Shown: positions 30,324-42,181 of the stretch, in pieces
Layout of the letters: each line of letters starts with the position of its first letter
Numbering within the stretch: the first letter of the stretch is position 1
Assembly: GCA_020740775.1 (NCBI GenBank)
Contig: JAHEWK010000032.1
Location: 248,001 to 312,000, forward strand
Direction: 5' to 3'
Source: Ilyonectria destructans
Lineage: Eukaryota; Ascomycota; Sordariomycetes; Hypocreales; Nectriaceae
DNA: 64,000 nt
Translations under genes and position numbers: made by a program
The notes under the pieces: model-generated
What the model was told of the DNA's origin: nothing
The model's database searches: none
What the model saw: the letters and a program-made list of their open reading frames with translations, nothing else

Positions 30324-33300
30324 ATGCCCCGCCAGGACCCAGTCAGAGTCCCAATTGATGAGATCCGCCGTATATTGGAAGATCTTGATCGCCAACACAC
30401 TCAGAATAGGGCGCCAGTCAGAGTCCCCGCTGATGAAATCCGCCGTATATTGGAAGATCTGGATTATCAACTCACTCAAAACAGGGCCCGAGGGAGGCAG
30501 GGGACTTCTCAACCGACTGCTCCAAACTCCTCAACACCTCGGAGGGCTGTCCGGCGCCGGCACGAGCCGGTCAGGGTCCCCCATGAAGAGGTCCTCCGTA
30601 TGTTGCACCATCTGGACCGCCAGCACGCCGAAGACCGAGCCCGGCAAAGGGCTGGAGAGGCCGAGCAGGTAGAGCAGCCGACCACTCCCAACAGGCTGTA
30701 CCGCCCTCCGCAGACGTTTCCTTCGTCAAAGCGCCACAGGGAACAGGAAGCGCTTCCAGCTCCGCTGCCCACGCAACTAAACCGCTCCCCGAAGAAGCGG
30801 CGGTCAATGGGGGAAACGCTTCCAACTCCGCCGGACACACAACTAAGCCGGTCCACGAAGAGGCCGCAGCCGATGCAGGAAACCGTCCAACTCCAGCGGG
30901 AGTCCATAAATTCTATTCTACAATACCATGAATCTTGCTTTCGCGACAAGGAGGAGGCATCGGCGACAAGATCATGGTGCAAAGAGGTGCCACTCTCCCG
31001 TCAGGTAGAGGCTCCCAAGTCGTTCTACCAGGCATTTACAGATGAGAAGACGTTGCCAATTTCGCATTGCGTCTTCTGCTACAGAAAGCATGCGCCTTGC
31101 GAACTTACCACCATCCACTGGAAGAGGCAGTTGACGCCCTCCTTGCTGCAGGCCACGAGGATTCTGCAGCAGTGCGGGAAGTGCCTTGCCCTGGACGACG
31201 ATGCTGGAGTTCCTGTGTGCCGCGAGTGCCGCGCTGGCTTGGAAGGTGGAAAACTGCCCAAAGCCTGCTCCGTCAACAATATGGACATCGGATGTGAGCA
31301 TCGGTATCCCGAAGAGCTTGATGGTCTCTCTCCTGTTGAAGAGAGGCTGATTGCTCTCCAGGCCCCTTTCGGCTACATCACAAAGTTTACCGTTGACAAC
31401 AAGACCCCGTCGGGACTCAGTTACCGGAAGCACGTGAAGGGCCATATTGTCGTGTTTCCGAACAAGGTGGAGGATCTTGTTGCCACAGTTCTCCCCCACC
31501 CTCTTCTGGAGACTATCGAGAACATCCATGTCTCTTGGAGCGGTTCGAGCAAACCCAGCTCGGCAGACGTTGGCCATCTTCTCCAAGTGCGCAAGTCCCG
31601 TGTAAGGGCTGCCCTGTCGTGGCTCCAAAAGAACAACCAACTTTACGAGCACATCAGAATCAACCACAGTGAGATAGACGAGTGGCGGTACGCGGAGGGA
31701 TCTAGTGTTCCCACCCTCATCATGGACATGATGCAGAGGGAGGAACCGTCGGTTGTTGAGAAGACGCAGACAGACCATATCGTCCCAGATACCGATCGAG
31801 GGTTGGAGGAGAACCGGTTCGTAAGTATTAAAGAACTCCTCCCCTCGGCACAAACCGGCTCCGGCGACGACCCCCGCCCTCCGGATGGCACTCTGTCGAT
31901 AGAGCAGCACCATCCCTCCCCTCCGGATGATGCCGACGGCGACGGTGAAGCCGTTTATGGGACGTCATCCTCCGGCGTGTTTCCTCTTGACGGGCCAGCC
32001 GCTTTCGAGGAGGCCGATAAGCTGTCCTTCTTAGTCGACGCTCTCCAGACGAGTCAGAGTCGAGATGCCGACGACGCTGAGCCATGCACCATGCGCCTTC
32101 AGACAACAGGCGAACAGCCATTCATCAGAGTGGAGCGTGGTGCTGACTTCGCAGATACCCTGCACGAGGACTTCTTCCCGCGGACCTTCCCAAAGCTTTT
32201 CCCATGGGGGAGGGGTGGCCCAAAGGCACTGGGGGAGGCGAATTCCAATCAACAAGATGCTTCGGAGCCTGCTCGACGCCATTCCAATCATTCGCTCAAT
32301 TACTGGGCCAAGTATGTTCTGCAACGACACGGAGGTCGGTTTGCAACCCATCCCATCTTCTGTTTCTTGGTTTTCAACATCCTCCTCCGATCCTCCAACC
32401 GCCGTATCAGCATGGTCCGCATGACAAAGGGCTCCTTTCAGGAACTTGAACGGGTGTATGGGAGCTTGACGACGGACCGCCTAAAAGCCGCCGAGAATGA
32501 GATGCGAGAGACAAGGAAGACGACTGACCCCGACATATCGTTCCTGCTCCGGGAGCTATCCATCTTTGGCCACGCACAGCCGCTCTCGAACGAAAGCCGA
32601 CTGCTCATGCGGAGGAAGATACAAGCGCTTGACATTTGGACCGGTATGCCTGCCATCTGGATCACCATCAACCCCAACGATATCAACAATCCGGTCAAGA
32701 TGTGGCTCTCCATCCACAGGCTCCACGAATATGACACGGCAAAGGAACTTTTAGCCGATCTTCGGGGGAGGTATGACAGGATCGCCCTTAGCACCATGGA
32801 TCCGGTCAGCTCCGCCATCTTCTTCCACCGAGAAGTCTCATTGTTCTTCGAAAAATACGTCAGGACAGGCCAAGAATCGGTTTTCGGGAAGATCAGTCAC
32901 TATTATGCAACGGTGGAAACGAACGAACGCGGCAGTCTACATCTACATGGACTACTCTGGTTGGCCGGCAACATGCAATTGCCGTCGCTGATCGACGACA
33001 TGGCCGATCCTGCTGAGGCGGAATACCGTGCCCGAGTAGTTCAGTATCTAGACTCGGTCTTTCATGAATGTTTAGACGAGAACGCGGGGAACGCCGTCCG
33101 ACAGGAGAGGAAGCCGATCCACCCCGACGAAGGAATGATGAACAGCACCGAAGCTCTCACTGCGGCCTTCGAAAACGAGGCCAACTACATTGCGTACTGT
33201 TGCCAGGTTCACTCGCACACTTATACCTGTATCAAGTATTCTCTGAAGGGACTCGCCGAACAGAGCGCGGATAAGAACAGAAGGACCGCTTGTCGGTTCA

Positions 33301-36300
33301 AGGCGCCCTGGAAAATCGTCGACGAGACGGGATTTACAGAGGATGGGCTGCTCAATATCCGTCGGAACCACTCGCTAGTCAACCGATATAACAAAGCAAT
33401 GGCGATCGGACTCCGCCACAACCACGACATCTCGATGATCTTGACGAGGACCAAGGGCCTGGCCATGGTGTTTTACATCACGAACTACGCCACTAAACTG
33501 GATACACCAATGTGGAAACGTATTGTCCTCGCAGCCGAGGTTTTCCGACAGCTCTCTGAATCTGCCGAGCGGAGGCGTCAGGTGTCGGACCCCGCCGAGC
33601 GCGACGAGCGCCCCGCTCTGCTGAATGAGAGTCGCCAATTTCTGATGAGGGCAGCAAATCGAATCTTTTCCGAGCGACAGCTCTCGGCTGTCGAGGTGTG
33701 TTACCATCTGCTGGGCTATCAGACGGACTTTACCAACGTGCCGCACTGGTCCTTCCTAAATCTGACCGCACTGTATTGGACCGTCTTCCGGCGCTGGATG
33801 CATCTTCGTCGTCAAGCCGGCGTACAAACAGACCTAGAGGAGCCTCCTGAGGCAGTGCAGCTTAGGGAAGGCGGGCGTACCTTGTTGTACTTGGACGCTT
33901 ATGCCTGCAGAGGTCAAGTTCTGAGATCTCTGTGCCTCTATGACTATATGTCGATGATTGACTTGGTGCGTCGCAGTGACCGAGATGAGGATGAAACCCA
34001 CATATCTCTTGAGGGATCCTCTCCCGAATGCCACGGCTGGTTGCAAAAACTTCGGCAACCTCACGAATACGCCGTGCCGATCTTTCAGGGATACATCAGC
34101 AACGACCACGAGGACGAGCACCCCGTGTACTTCAAACGGTACGTCTCCAGAGTCTATGCTACCATCTCCGGGCCAACTCTGACCCCTTCCGCCTAGCAAC
34201 TCCGTTCTCCATTTGGCCTTATTCGTACCTTGGGAAGACTTCCTTTTCGAGACACGCGGCGATATCACCGATATATGGTCAACCTATGAAGCTTCTCTCT
34301 GCGGCCGGCTGCGTTTCCACGTCTCGAACATCTCCCTCCTCAGCAAATCAGCCGAAGACGCACGCAAAGACGCAAAGCTCTGGGCCAGCCGGTCGGAGGG
34401 CGACGATACGGTTGACGTAGAGTTCCCTCTTGATGAAGGCGACTGTAGTGAAGAGTCTGCAACGACGGCTGAGCATCACCAAAACTATACAGCTCTTCTC
34501 CGAGCTCTGCACAATGCCGTGCGAGACTCCGACGCTACGAGGGACTCCCCAGTCTTGCGGAGCCTGATCCGGGACCTGTGCTAAGAGAACCCGGCTGAAG
34601 AGAGTCGGCCGTTTGTCCCACGTCAAGAAGGTTTTTATCAGCAAATTCGCCGTAACCAGGATAGCTCCTTATACCAGCATCCGACTCTTTCTGGGGAGGA
34701 TGTTCGGGCCGCGGCAAAGGCCCAGGACATGCTGCATCTCCGAATGCTCTATGAGAGGGAGGGCGGTCTCCAATGTGGCACAACCTCCACGGGTAACGCC
34801 GACATCGACGATCTGCTTGTTCGGCATTGCGACACAGAGATTCCCATTCCGAGGCAAGATGAAGACCCAGTCATACAAGGTCCTCGAATCTTTCTCGACG
34901 TGGGCCTCACCAAAAGCTTTGTAGAGATGGGGCACCTTGCCGCCTCCAGCTATACGCTCAACTATCTGCAAAGTATGGCTCTTCAGCTGGTGTGCAGCTT
35001 CTTGGACAAGTACGCTGCCAACCCTGACTCCGCTGGTCAGCATCTTCAGTACGTTGGAGGACCAGGCGGTACTGGAAAATCCAGGATCGTCGATGCCTTA
35101 CGGTACGTATTCGCGGCCAGAGGTCAGTCACATCATCTTCAGATTACCGGCACGTCAGGCAGTGCGGCAGCCCAGATCGGCGGGACGACACTCCATTCGG
35201 CCTGCGGACTGGATACTCATCACTCTCACAATCCACGGCCTCCAACATTCTCGGAAGCTAAAAAATGCACGTGCAAGCAGAAGCTAGCCCTCGTGATCGA
35301 CGAAGTTAGCATGCTTGGAGGAGCCACTCTGTTCAACGCCAGCTGCCACCTCCAGTCGCTCCGCGACTGCCTAGATAAGCCATTTGGCGGCATTCCCGTT
35401 GTTCTCTTGATGGGGGATTTCTATCAGTTCCCCCCAGTGCGGGAGACAAGCCTCCTTGTGGACCGAATCGTGGATCCCGCTTTCGCCGCCTCAATGGGAC
35501 AAGCGACCATTTCCCACCACCGTGGGTACAGTCTATGGCTGATGTTCAAGACAGTCGTTCTTCTCGAGGAGCAAGTCCGCGCAAGAGACGATCCTCAGCT
35601 AGGCGCTCTTTTAGACAGAGTACGGGCGGGGGCCCAGACACAGCAAGACCTTGACCTGCTCAACACGAAGCTGGTGGACCGCTCCCAAATCACCTTCAAC
35701 AATGGCTTGCGCGCCATAACACCGCTCAACCGCAACCGATGGAGCCTCAACATGGAAGCTGTGGTAGACTGGGCCCGGTGTAACAAGAGACATATCTCTG
35801 TCTTCGTCTCGACCCACACCTGGCGGAGTGGAACCCTATCTCAGAACGAGATCGCCCAGACTATCGAACAAGGAGACGATTCCAACTGCAAGGCCCCTGG
35901 TATCTTTTTCTATGCGCAGGGCATGCCTGCAGTTGTCAACAAAAATATATATACCGGCTTGAAGATTGTGAATGGGGCCGAGTTTACCGCTGCGGACGTC
36001 ATCCCCGATCCGAAGTCCCCAGGCTACCATCTTGCAGACGACGTCACCATCCACTTTGGCCCGCCACTGGGCATATTATTGCAGTCGCGAGAGACAAAGG
36101 ATTTAGTCGTCCCAGCCCTCCCAACGGGGACAGTGCTCATCCGACCTGTCTCACACACCCTCAATCCAGCCAACTCCCACTTCAGGTTCCTATCGAGGAA
36201 ATGCACTCGCCGGGGATTGCCGGTTGTCCCGGCATTTGCCCTTACTGACTATAAAGCTCAAAGCAAGACGTTTGTGGAAGTGCTCTTGGAGCTGCGAGGG

Positions 36301-36525
36301 AATCGTATGACCAATGGTCAGCCTTCTAAATGCGACTTTACTAGTCTCTATGTGCAGCTATCCAGGTGTAGGACACTACAAGGAATCAAGCTTCTCAGTC
36401 CCGTGCGACACCAGGATTTCATCGGGAATAAGCTAGACCAGAGTATAGTTGATGGCATGCAGAGGTTGACAGATCTAGCAGCAGAAACGAGACGGATATT
36501 TGAAAGTCAGCAAACCCATGCGTAG
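30324..36525 (+). pseudogene. Helitron RepHel protein (Rep plus Pif1-type helicase), one in-frame stop
   Basis: Exon 1 is 30324-34138 and exon 2 is 34197-36525; a 58-nt GTACGT..CCTAG intron joins FKR to NSVLHLALFVPWEDF in frame. The frame is 2047 codons plus the stop, broken only by TAA at 34582-34584. The N-terminus has three copies of a PVRVP..EIRRILEDLD-type repeat. A Cys-rich region follows (CVFCYRKHAPCE, CRECRAGLE). The Rep part has SLHLHGLLWL as HUH motif and YITNYATK as tyrosine motif. The helicase has GGPGGTGKSR (Walker A), LVIDEVSM (Walker B) and C-terminal VQLSRCRTLQGIKLLSP. Helitrons move by rolling-circle replication with both activities. The stop separates Rep from helicase, so the copy is probably non-autonomous unless read through or spliced. 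Confidence 0.9.
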
Positions 36526-36619
36526 GACAGCGTGAGATACCATCCAACAAAAGATCGCCCGACGGCGAGACACAACGTTTCCGTTATTCAGGACACACGC
36601 CTAGGGCAAATTACGACCC

Positions 36620-37294
36620 CTACATCTCATAAGGCGACCTCACCGCTCGCCAATCATCCGGATCCTTCTCGCCTCCATTCCCCGGCCGAAACTCCTTCTG
36701 TTCCTCACAATATTCTTTCCACCACTCTTCGAAGGCCTGTCTATTGTATAGACTTCTTGGCGCGCCTTCTCCCTCTCCGAAGAGGTCCAGAATGCGGTCA
36801 CAGTACATCCACACGCCCTCGAGATGGTGCGGCAGCAACGGCTTCATGTCCTTGCGCGCGACCACAACGGTACCGACATATGACCGCCACTCCGGGGGCG
36901 CAAACCCGGACTCGGCGTCGATATTGAGATATGTGGCGATCTGGTTGTCGAGGTCGGCCCGGTTTGTGGACTGAGTGCCTACGCGGTAGAGGGCCAGCGG
37001 GACCTCGATAAGTCCTGGGACAGGAGGCACGGGCTGCGAGAAGACGGGATGATCTGCCTGGATCGTCGTGGCGGACCAAGGCGCGAATTTCAGTCTCTCA
37101 ACATCGCACCGGACGATGACGGCTTGGATGGACCCCGACGCGCTGTGTGTTACCGTCGATGCCGGTGCAGCCGACTGGGGGGTGGCTGGAGCAGGTGCTG
37201 GGTTTGCTTCGACCGGAGGCACCTGCTGAGTGGGGGTTTGTGGCTCAGAATCGGTGTCTATGTTGTCCCATTTGGAGTAATCGATTGGCGCCAT
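36620..37294 (-). CDS. hypothetical protein with N-terminal DYSKWDNI motif
   Basis: 224 residues in a single frame, facing the RepHel gene with 94 bp between stops. Residues 1-15 read MAPIDYSKWDNIDTD, a phrase I have seen at the N-terminus of assorted fungal proteins; a Pro/Ala-rich linker follows to about residue 60. Then comes a compact acidic/aromatic domain (FAPPEWRSYVGTVVVARKDM, HHLEGVWMYCDRILDLFGEG, EEWWKEYCEEQKEF). No catalytic motif recognised. It lies inside the same 74-bp direct repeats as RepHel, so it may be a host gene carried by the Helitron, or simply a neighbour. ATG at 37294 is the only good start. Confidence 0.65.
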   Translation of the reverse strand: MAPIDYSKWDNIDTDSEPQTPTQQVPPVEANPAPAPATPQSAAPASTVTHSASGSIQAVIVRCDVERLKFAPWSATTIQADHPVFSQPVPPVPGLIEVPLALYRVGTQSTNRADLDNQIATYLNIDAESGFAPPEWRSYVGTVVVARKDMKPLLPHHLEGVWMYCDRILDLFGEGEGAPRSLYNRQAFEEWWKEYCEEQKEFRPGNGGEKDPDDWRAVRSPYEM

Positions 37295-37662
37295 GGAGAG
37301 TGGCTCAGTACTACGACCTGAGGAAGATCAGGCGGTCAAAGAAATAAAGATAAGGATATAATATAAATTTTGTTATTTCGGAAGCTTTCATTTTTGTTAG
37401 GAGAATTGATGAGTCAAAGTTTTCTTGTTCTTAAAGTTCCAATGGTATCGAATCCTACGTCACACGACAGATAAGGTTCTGTGCTGTAAGCCACAGTGAT
37501 GCGAAACGAAAACCTTCGTCCTTTACTCACCTCACAAAGGACCACCTAACGCCGTTACCCTTAGTCAATATACCGAGCCGTCATCGAAGAGCCATAGGGA
37601 AACCAGAGGATCCGAGGGACGTTCCGAAAGGCATTGGCGGGCCCGCAGGGACCGGTCTCCTG

Positions 37663-37736
37663 TACATCCGTGCGCTCATCAGCCACAACCATGATGCCCG
37701 CGACATCTCAAACTGTAGACCTTCATCAAACCCACA
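37663..37736. repeat. 74-bp direct repeat, right copy
   Basis: Exact copy of 29632-29705, 8031 bp downstream in the same orientation. Could be the terminal piece of a neighbouring Helitron or an older dispersed repeat. Confidence 0.9.
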
Positions 37737-37749
37737 AACTGAAAGACTC

Positions 37750-37952
37750 GTTCCGAAGGTTCTTTCTTCCGCGCCCTCCTTCGTAAACTCGAGCCACTAA
37801 ACGGTCCGTGCGAGCTCAACCACAGAGCCACGCGCCACCAATCTCAGCCTCCGCATTAGCGTAAAAGCCCCTTTTGCCTTGAGGAACGAAAGGTTCTTTC
37901 TTCCGTGCCCTCCTTCGTAAACTCGGACCGCTAAAGGGTCCGTGCGAGCTGC
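37750..37952. repeat. duplicated ~60-bp unit
   Basis: Unit AAGGTTCTTTCTTCCG..CCTCCTTCGTAAACTCG..GTCCGTGCGAGCT occurs at about 37757-37817 and again at about 37890-37950 with several substitutions; its first part also recurs at 29785-29810 beside the left direct repeat. Possibly related to Helitron ends. Confidence 0.75.
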
Positions 37953-38836
37953 CTTCACCACACCTGTTGCGCCCTGACTTCCGTGCCACATTAAGCCACA
38001 GCTCAAGCCTCCGCCAGCTTGTGGGGTTGGGATTCTGCTGTACACAGGGCTTCAACATGCGGTTGAACACACATCTGTCCACGGACCTGGGCTAACTTTG
38101 CGTACGAGTATTCCCACGTCCCAACAGCTGACTCGACTCCGTCCTCGACTCTGCGGCGGAAATGCAGCTGATACGGATGGAGCTGAACGTCGAAGAAGAA
38201 CTAATTGCTATTTTTTATAGTAAGGGACTGGCCGGTCCGGAGGGAGTGAGCTGGGCGAAGACCACATGGGTACAAAGACTGGAAGGTCAACATCGCTAAA
38301 GGCCATGCGTTCTAAACCTTGCCATGTCATTTTAAGCTGTTGGTCGACCGAAAATATGGAGCCAGCATGGAAAGAACCGACCCTGTAAGAGTGAGATTCA
38401 AGAAGTAAGATTCAAGGGACGCAGGCGATGCCCAGTGCTCTGGCCCCAGCGATCGCTCCGATGACACGCCCGACGAAGAGGAGAAGGAGGATGACATGGC
38501 CATGACAAAGAAGACAAGGAGGCAGATCCACCTTTGAAGGTGCGGCAAAGCGGGGCCCTGAGTGTGCCGTTAGGACCAACGTCAACGTTCAATCAGCGGC
38601 TTGGCGCGCAACCCACTATATTTACCCGACTACGACAATGCTGTAAGCTGCAATCACCATATATACTACTTCTTTCTGCCCGACAAACTCAGAAACCCAT
38701 TCGTTACAGTTGCGGGGTCACAAAACAAACTCTTCTTAAATTGCTCCCGCCGGCCGCTTCTTCCATGCATCGTAAGAAGTTTGTCTATCCGCTTGATCAG
38801 TCTCTCCAGGCCCATAACACTAATTCATTACTATAG

Positions 38837-39776
38837 CCAGATTTTCCTCGCTCGCCTCTGTGGCCAGGCTGAGCGGTACGATGATATGGTCCCCCTTCTG
38901 AAGGAAGTCATCAAGATGGGTGGTGAGCTCAGTGTCAATGAGCGGAACCTGCTCACCTTTGCTTTTAAGAACGTGATCGGCACCCGCCTTGCCAACTGGC
39001 GCATTATCTCCTCGATCGAGCAAAAGGAGTTGGGGGGTAACGAGAAGCATATTGATACTATCCGTAGATACCGCAACAAGATTGAGAATGAGCTCGAGAA
39101 GATCTGCCGGGACGTCTTGGATCTACTAGACGAGAGCCTGATTCCCAATGCCAGTACTGGCGAGTCGAGGGCCTTATATTACAAGTTGTATGCCCTTTTT
39201 ACTGACCTTCCCTCTTCGAAAACACCTGGGCTGACTCCTCATGTCTTTAGGAAGGGCGACTACAGCCGTCACTTAGCTGAGTTTGCGTCGGGTGAGAAGC
39301 GCAATCTAGCAGCTGCCAAGGCCTACAAGGCCTACAAGGTGGGCTCCAAATCTCTTGGTTCAGAATTCAGTCAGCCAAGGTGTACTGATCAGAGATTTTG
39401 GTTTGCTTCTTAGATTGCTGCCAATATTGTTCAGTCAGAGCTCACAGCCACTCACCCGTTGCGGCTGGGCTTGGCTCTTAACTTCTCCGTCTTCTACTAC
39501 GAAATTCTGAAATCACGAGATCGTGCCCTGCGTCTTGCGAAGCATTCTTTTGATGATGCCATGGCCGAGCTCGACGCCCTGGCCGGGGAGCCTGATGGCG
39601 ATAGCATCCTCATCATGCATCTCCTTTGTGACAACCTGGCACTTTGGGCGTCTTCAGACACCGGCGAACCTGAAGGGATTCGTAGAAGAAATATGAGGCA
39701 TAGACTTGGCCCGCACATGCAGTCGACTTCTCAATCCCACATATGCCCTTCAAATATACCACAAGCAATGGATTAG
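38837..39776 (+). CDS. divergent 14-3-3 paralogue (5' exon unresolved)
   Basis: Exons 38837-39184, 39251-39338 and 39414-39776 read [58 protein letters not shown] and [20 protein letters not shown], covering nearly the whole 14-3-3 fold. 14-3-3 proteins are cytosolic dimers that bind phosphoserine partners. Of the phosphate-binding residues, the Lys and Arg in FKNVIGTR and the Arg in DYSRH are kept, but the following Tyr, near-universal in the family, is His here. The C-terminus ends in an unusual basic tail ([14 protein letters not shown]) rather than the usual acidic one. Exon 2 has a weak donor (GTTGTA) and the intron is in frame. The first exon is not clear; an ATG at 38638 with a 5-nt exon is possible but unconvincing. 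Functional paralogue or early pseudogene: undecided. Confidence 0.8.
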
Positions 39777-40238
39777 GAAAATTCTAGAGGTACTAAATTG
39801 CGACTCGGATATAGGTATAAAGCCTCTCTTTCTTTCTCCATTCCATCACGAATTGTCAACCAGGAGGCAGCTTCCAAATCTCCGCAGGGTTGTCTAGTGT
39901 CGATGTAAAGGAACCACTTATGGGCAGAGCCGATAAGGAACAGCTACTAATAGCGACTACTGGAGAAGCCTTCTGCCCAGCGAACTGACGCTGGTTCACT
40001 GTACCGACTTTGTCCGAAGCCAAGGTTAACAATCTAGCGTAAATAAATATAAATAACTCCTGCACTGATACGTGAAAAACCAGTCTTGGGCCTGGTGCTC
40101 AAGACTGGCATTATATGTAACATCAGGTGAGAAAGGAGACCTTATGCTCCCGTCCTCAACCGTAGTCTTAGCTCGTCATCCATCTTTCTACATCTACATG
40201 ACAACCTCACTTTATGTGACCTCCGCGATATATGCGCA

Positions 40239-40463
40239 TCATGCACCAACTACTCTTGAGACTTGTGTAGCATCTAACATGTTTCCCATCCAATTCTGTC
40301 GCGACACGCTGACACGTTCGCAAACTTCATGTTCGCTCTTCAAACTCCCTGATCCGCACACGGCTATCGTCGATTCGTTCTCCCATGACTTCTCCTTCTC
40401 CGGCCATCCCTTCCATTCTACGAGGTACTCTATCTTACTATGCCGTATTCGCTTGTCGAACAA
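40239..40463 (-). pseudogene. chromodomain scrap from a chromovirus-type LTR retrotransposon
   Basis: Reads IEYLVEWKGWPEKEKSWENE, a chromodomain core as found at the C-terminus of fungal Gypsy/chromovirus integrases. No integrase, reverse transcriptase or LTR is seen nearby, and the frame loses similarity after about 35 residues. An old fragment. Confidence 0.65.
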
Positions 40464-40574
40464 TCGGGCTCCTGTATGGTTTCCTTTCTAAGTCGCCTCA
40501 GAGCCTGGAGGTGACCATTGAGACATATTATGGCTTGACCATTGAGGACTGATGCTTCTGATCATATTCGACTA

Positions 40575-40619
40575 TTTTTCTTTCTTTCTTTCTTTCTTTC
40601 TTTCTTTTTAAAAAAAAAA
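40575..40619. repeat. (TTTC)n microsatellite with adjoining A run
   Basis: About eight TTTC units followed by a TTTTT/AAAAAAAAAA junction. Simple sequence, possibly the tail of a decayed retroelement. Confidence 0.9.
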
Positions 40620-41089
40620 TGCTATTCCTTTTATGAGACTGGAATTCACCCCCTCATGATAGAGGGTTCCCTTTGCGTTACTCGTCGCTGGCTAGCCGCT
40701 CAAACGAGGACACGGATTCCTAAAGCTGCGGTTAACGGTCATCGATTTATAGATGCATTCGGGAACAAAGGAACCCTACAGAATCTGTCAATAGCAAGCT
40801 GTCGTAGCAGTAAACGTCCACATAAGTATGACTCTTCGCCGGTCAGCAAGGATGCTGTGAGTTGTGGCGTGGGATTGGTAACCCACAGCGCGTTGTGTCT
40901 TGTTCTCCTCCACTCGAAACGCCAGCTCGACATCTATAGGGTGTTGACTAAGGTAATGTATAACTCGGATAGTAAAGTGCATTGCCGTCTTGGTATTGGT
41001 GCAGGCTGCATGTCACGCAGCAACGGCCCAAGACAGGACAGCAAGCTCCGATTATAACCAATACCTGCAATATAAGCAACAACAAAAAA

Positions 41090-41113
41090 ATCTCTTTCCG
41101 CGCGGAAAGAGAT
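41090..41113. repeat. 24-bp perfect palindrome
   Basis: Both arms read ATCTCTTTCCGC towards the centre at 41101/41102. In an otherwise gene-free region; no associated element recognised. Confidence 0.9.
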
Positions 41114-42181
41114 AACGCGGATCATCCAATCAGCTCTAAGTGATCTGCGCGGAGCGGACCGGTCTGCCCTACTACGATTTGATGCTGACATGGTGTGTGC
41201 GGGGCAAGCGATACAAATTCAACTGAGGCAAGATACCACGGCCAATGGTTCCCAATCCGCACTTGCTGCTGAATCGACAGTTTCTCCCCTCGCTGCCCCA
41301 CCACGATTTCATGCATCTTCTTTCAAGGCAACCGCGTCTTGCCCTTCTCGCACCGGTAAGTGACCCGCCAGGCTGAATAAACGCCGTCTTGGCTTTAGGG
41401 TTCCTCACCTCTACATTTGTCTGTTTATCAAGCGCCACCGACGGTCTGATACCCATGTCTCCCCGCCACGACATGATCAGGTGCCCGTAATTAGGCACCT
41501 GTCCGGCGTGTGCCCATATCTGCCCCGCCCGTAAATCTCGGCCCCTACGACGGGCCTATTGTGGCTACAGCTGGTCAACCAAGCCGTTTACTGCATTAGA
41601 TTATCGAGGGTGACTGAAGCATTGTCAACCTTGTCCTGTGACTAGCGCGGAGCTCCCCGAGTTTTGCTGGTTGAAGTCGTAGGCTGTTTGTTTGGCCAGA
41701 GCATTCTGCGACTTAGACATCTTGGTCCATGTTATCGCAATGCCGCTACGGCAAAAGGGAATGAGCACTCCTCTTGCCGAAGTGCAACTGTGCTCCATAT
41801 AGCTCTGTCTGACACATGTGATCAGCACATGGACGGACTGCAGATGAATCTTGCGGAGGAGTTGCATCCGGACATGCTAATTCAACATAAACAAACTGTC
41901 AGACAATTGGCTCCACAGGGATCATTGATGGCACCAGTCAATTGATGAGAATTATCTGAGGAGCAAGAACTCAATGACAAGATGCGTTGAGTCGTGCAGC
42001 TCTTTATACACAAATGAAAACATTGCCTGTTTAGGCAGTAGCAGCTGCCTACCAGGCAGCTGCTGTAGTGGGGTAGGGCTGATATGTGACACAGATCCTC
42101 TATCACCTCCGCTCTTCTTGACTAATAGTCAACAAGTCGACCTGACCACGTCTTCAATAAGGGACGGAACAGCTTTCTGTT
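41114..42181. other. no supported gene
   Basis: 1.1 kb with only short frames lacking recognisable domains or splice structure. Confidence 0.5.

Larger units (their letters stand above)
37295..38637. other. repeat-bearing intergenic region
   Basis: Holds the right 74-bp direct repeat and two diverged copies of a roughly 60-bp unit (see separate entries). A short acidic frame ending DDTPDEEEKEDDMAMTKKTR lies near 38450-38537 but has no start or partner exon that I can support. Confidence 0.5.

Noticed and set aside
34160..34200. Frameshift in the Helitron gene
   Set aside because: A 58-nt GT..AG intron (34139-34196) accounts for the frame change exactly, so no lesion is needed here.
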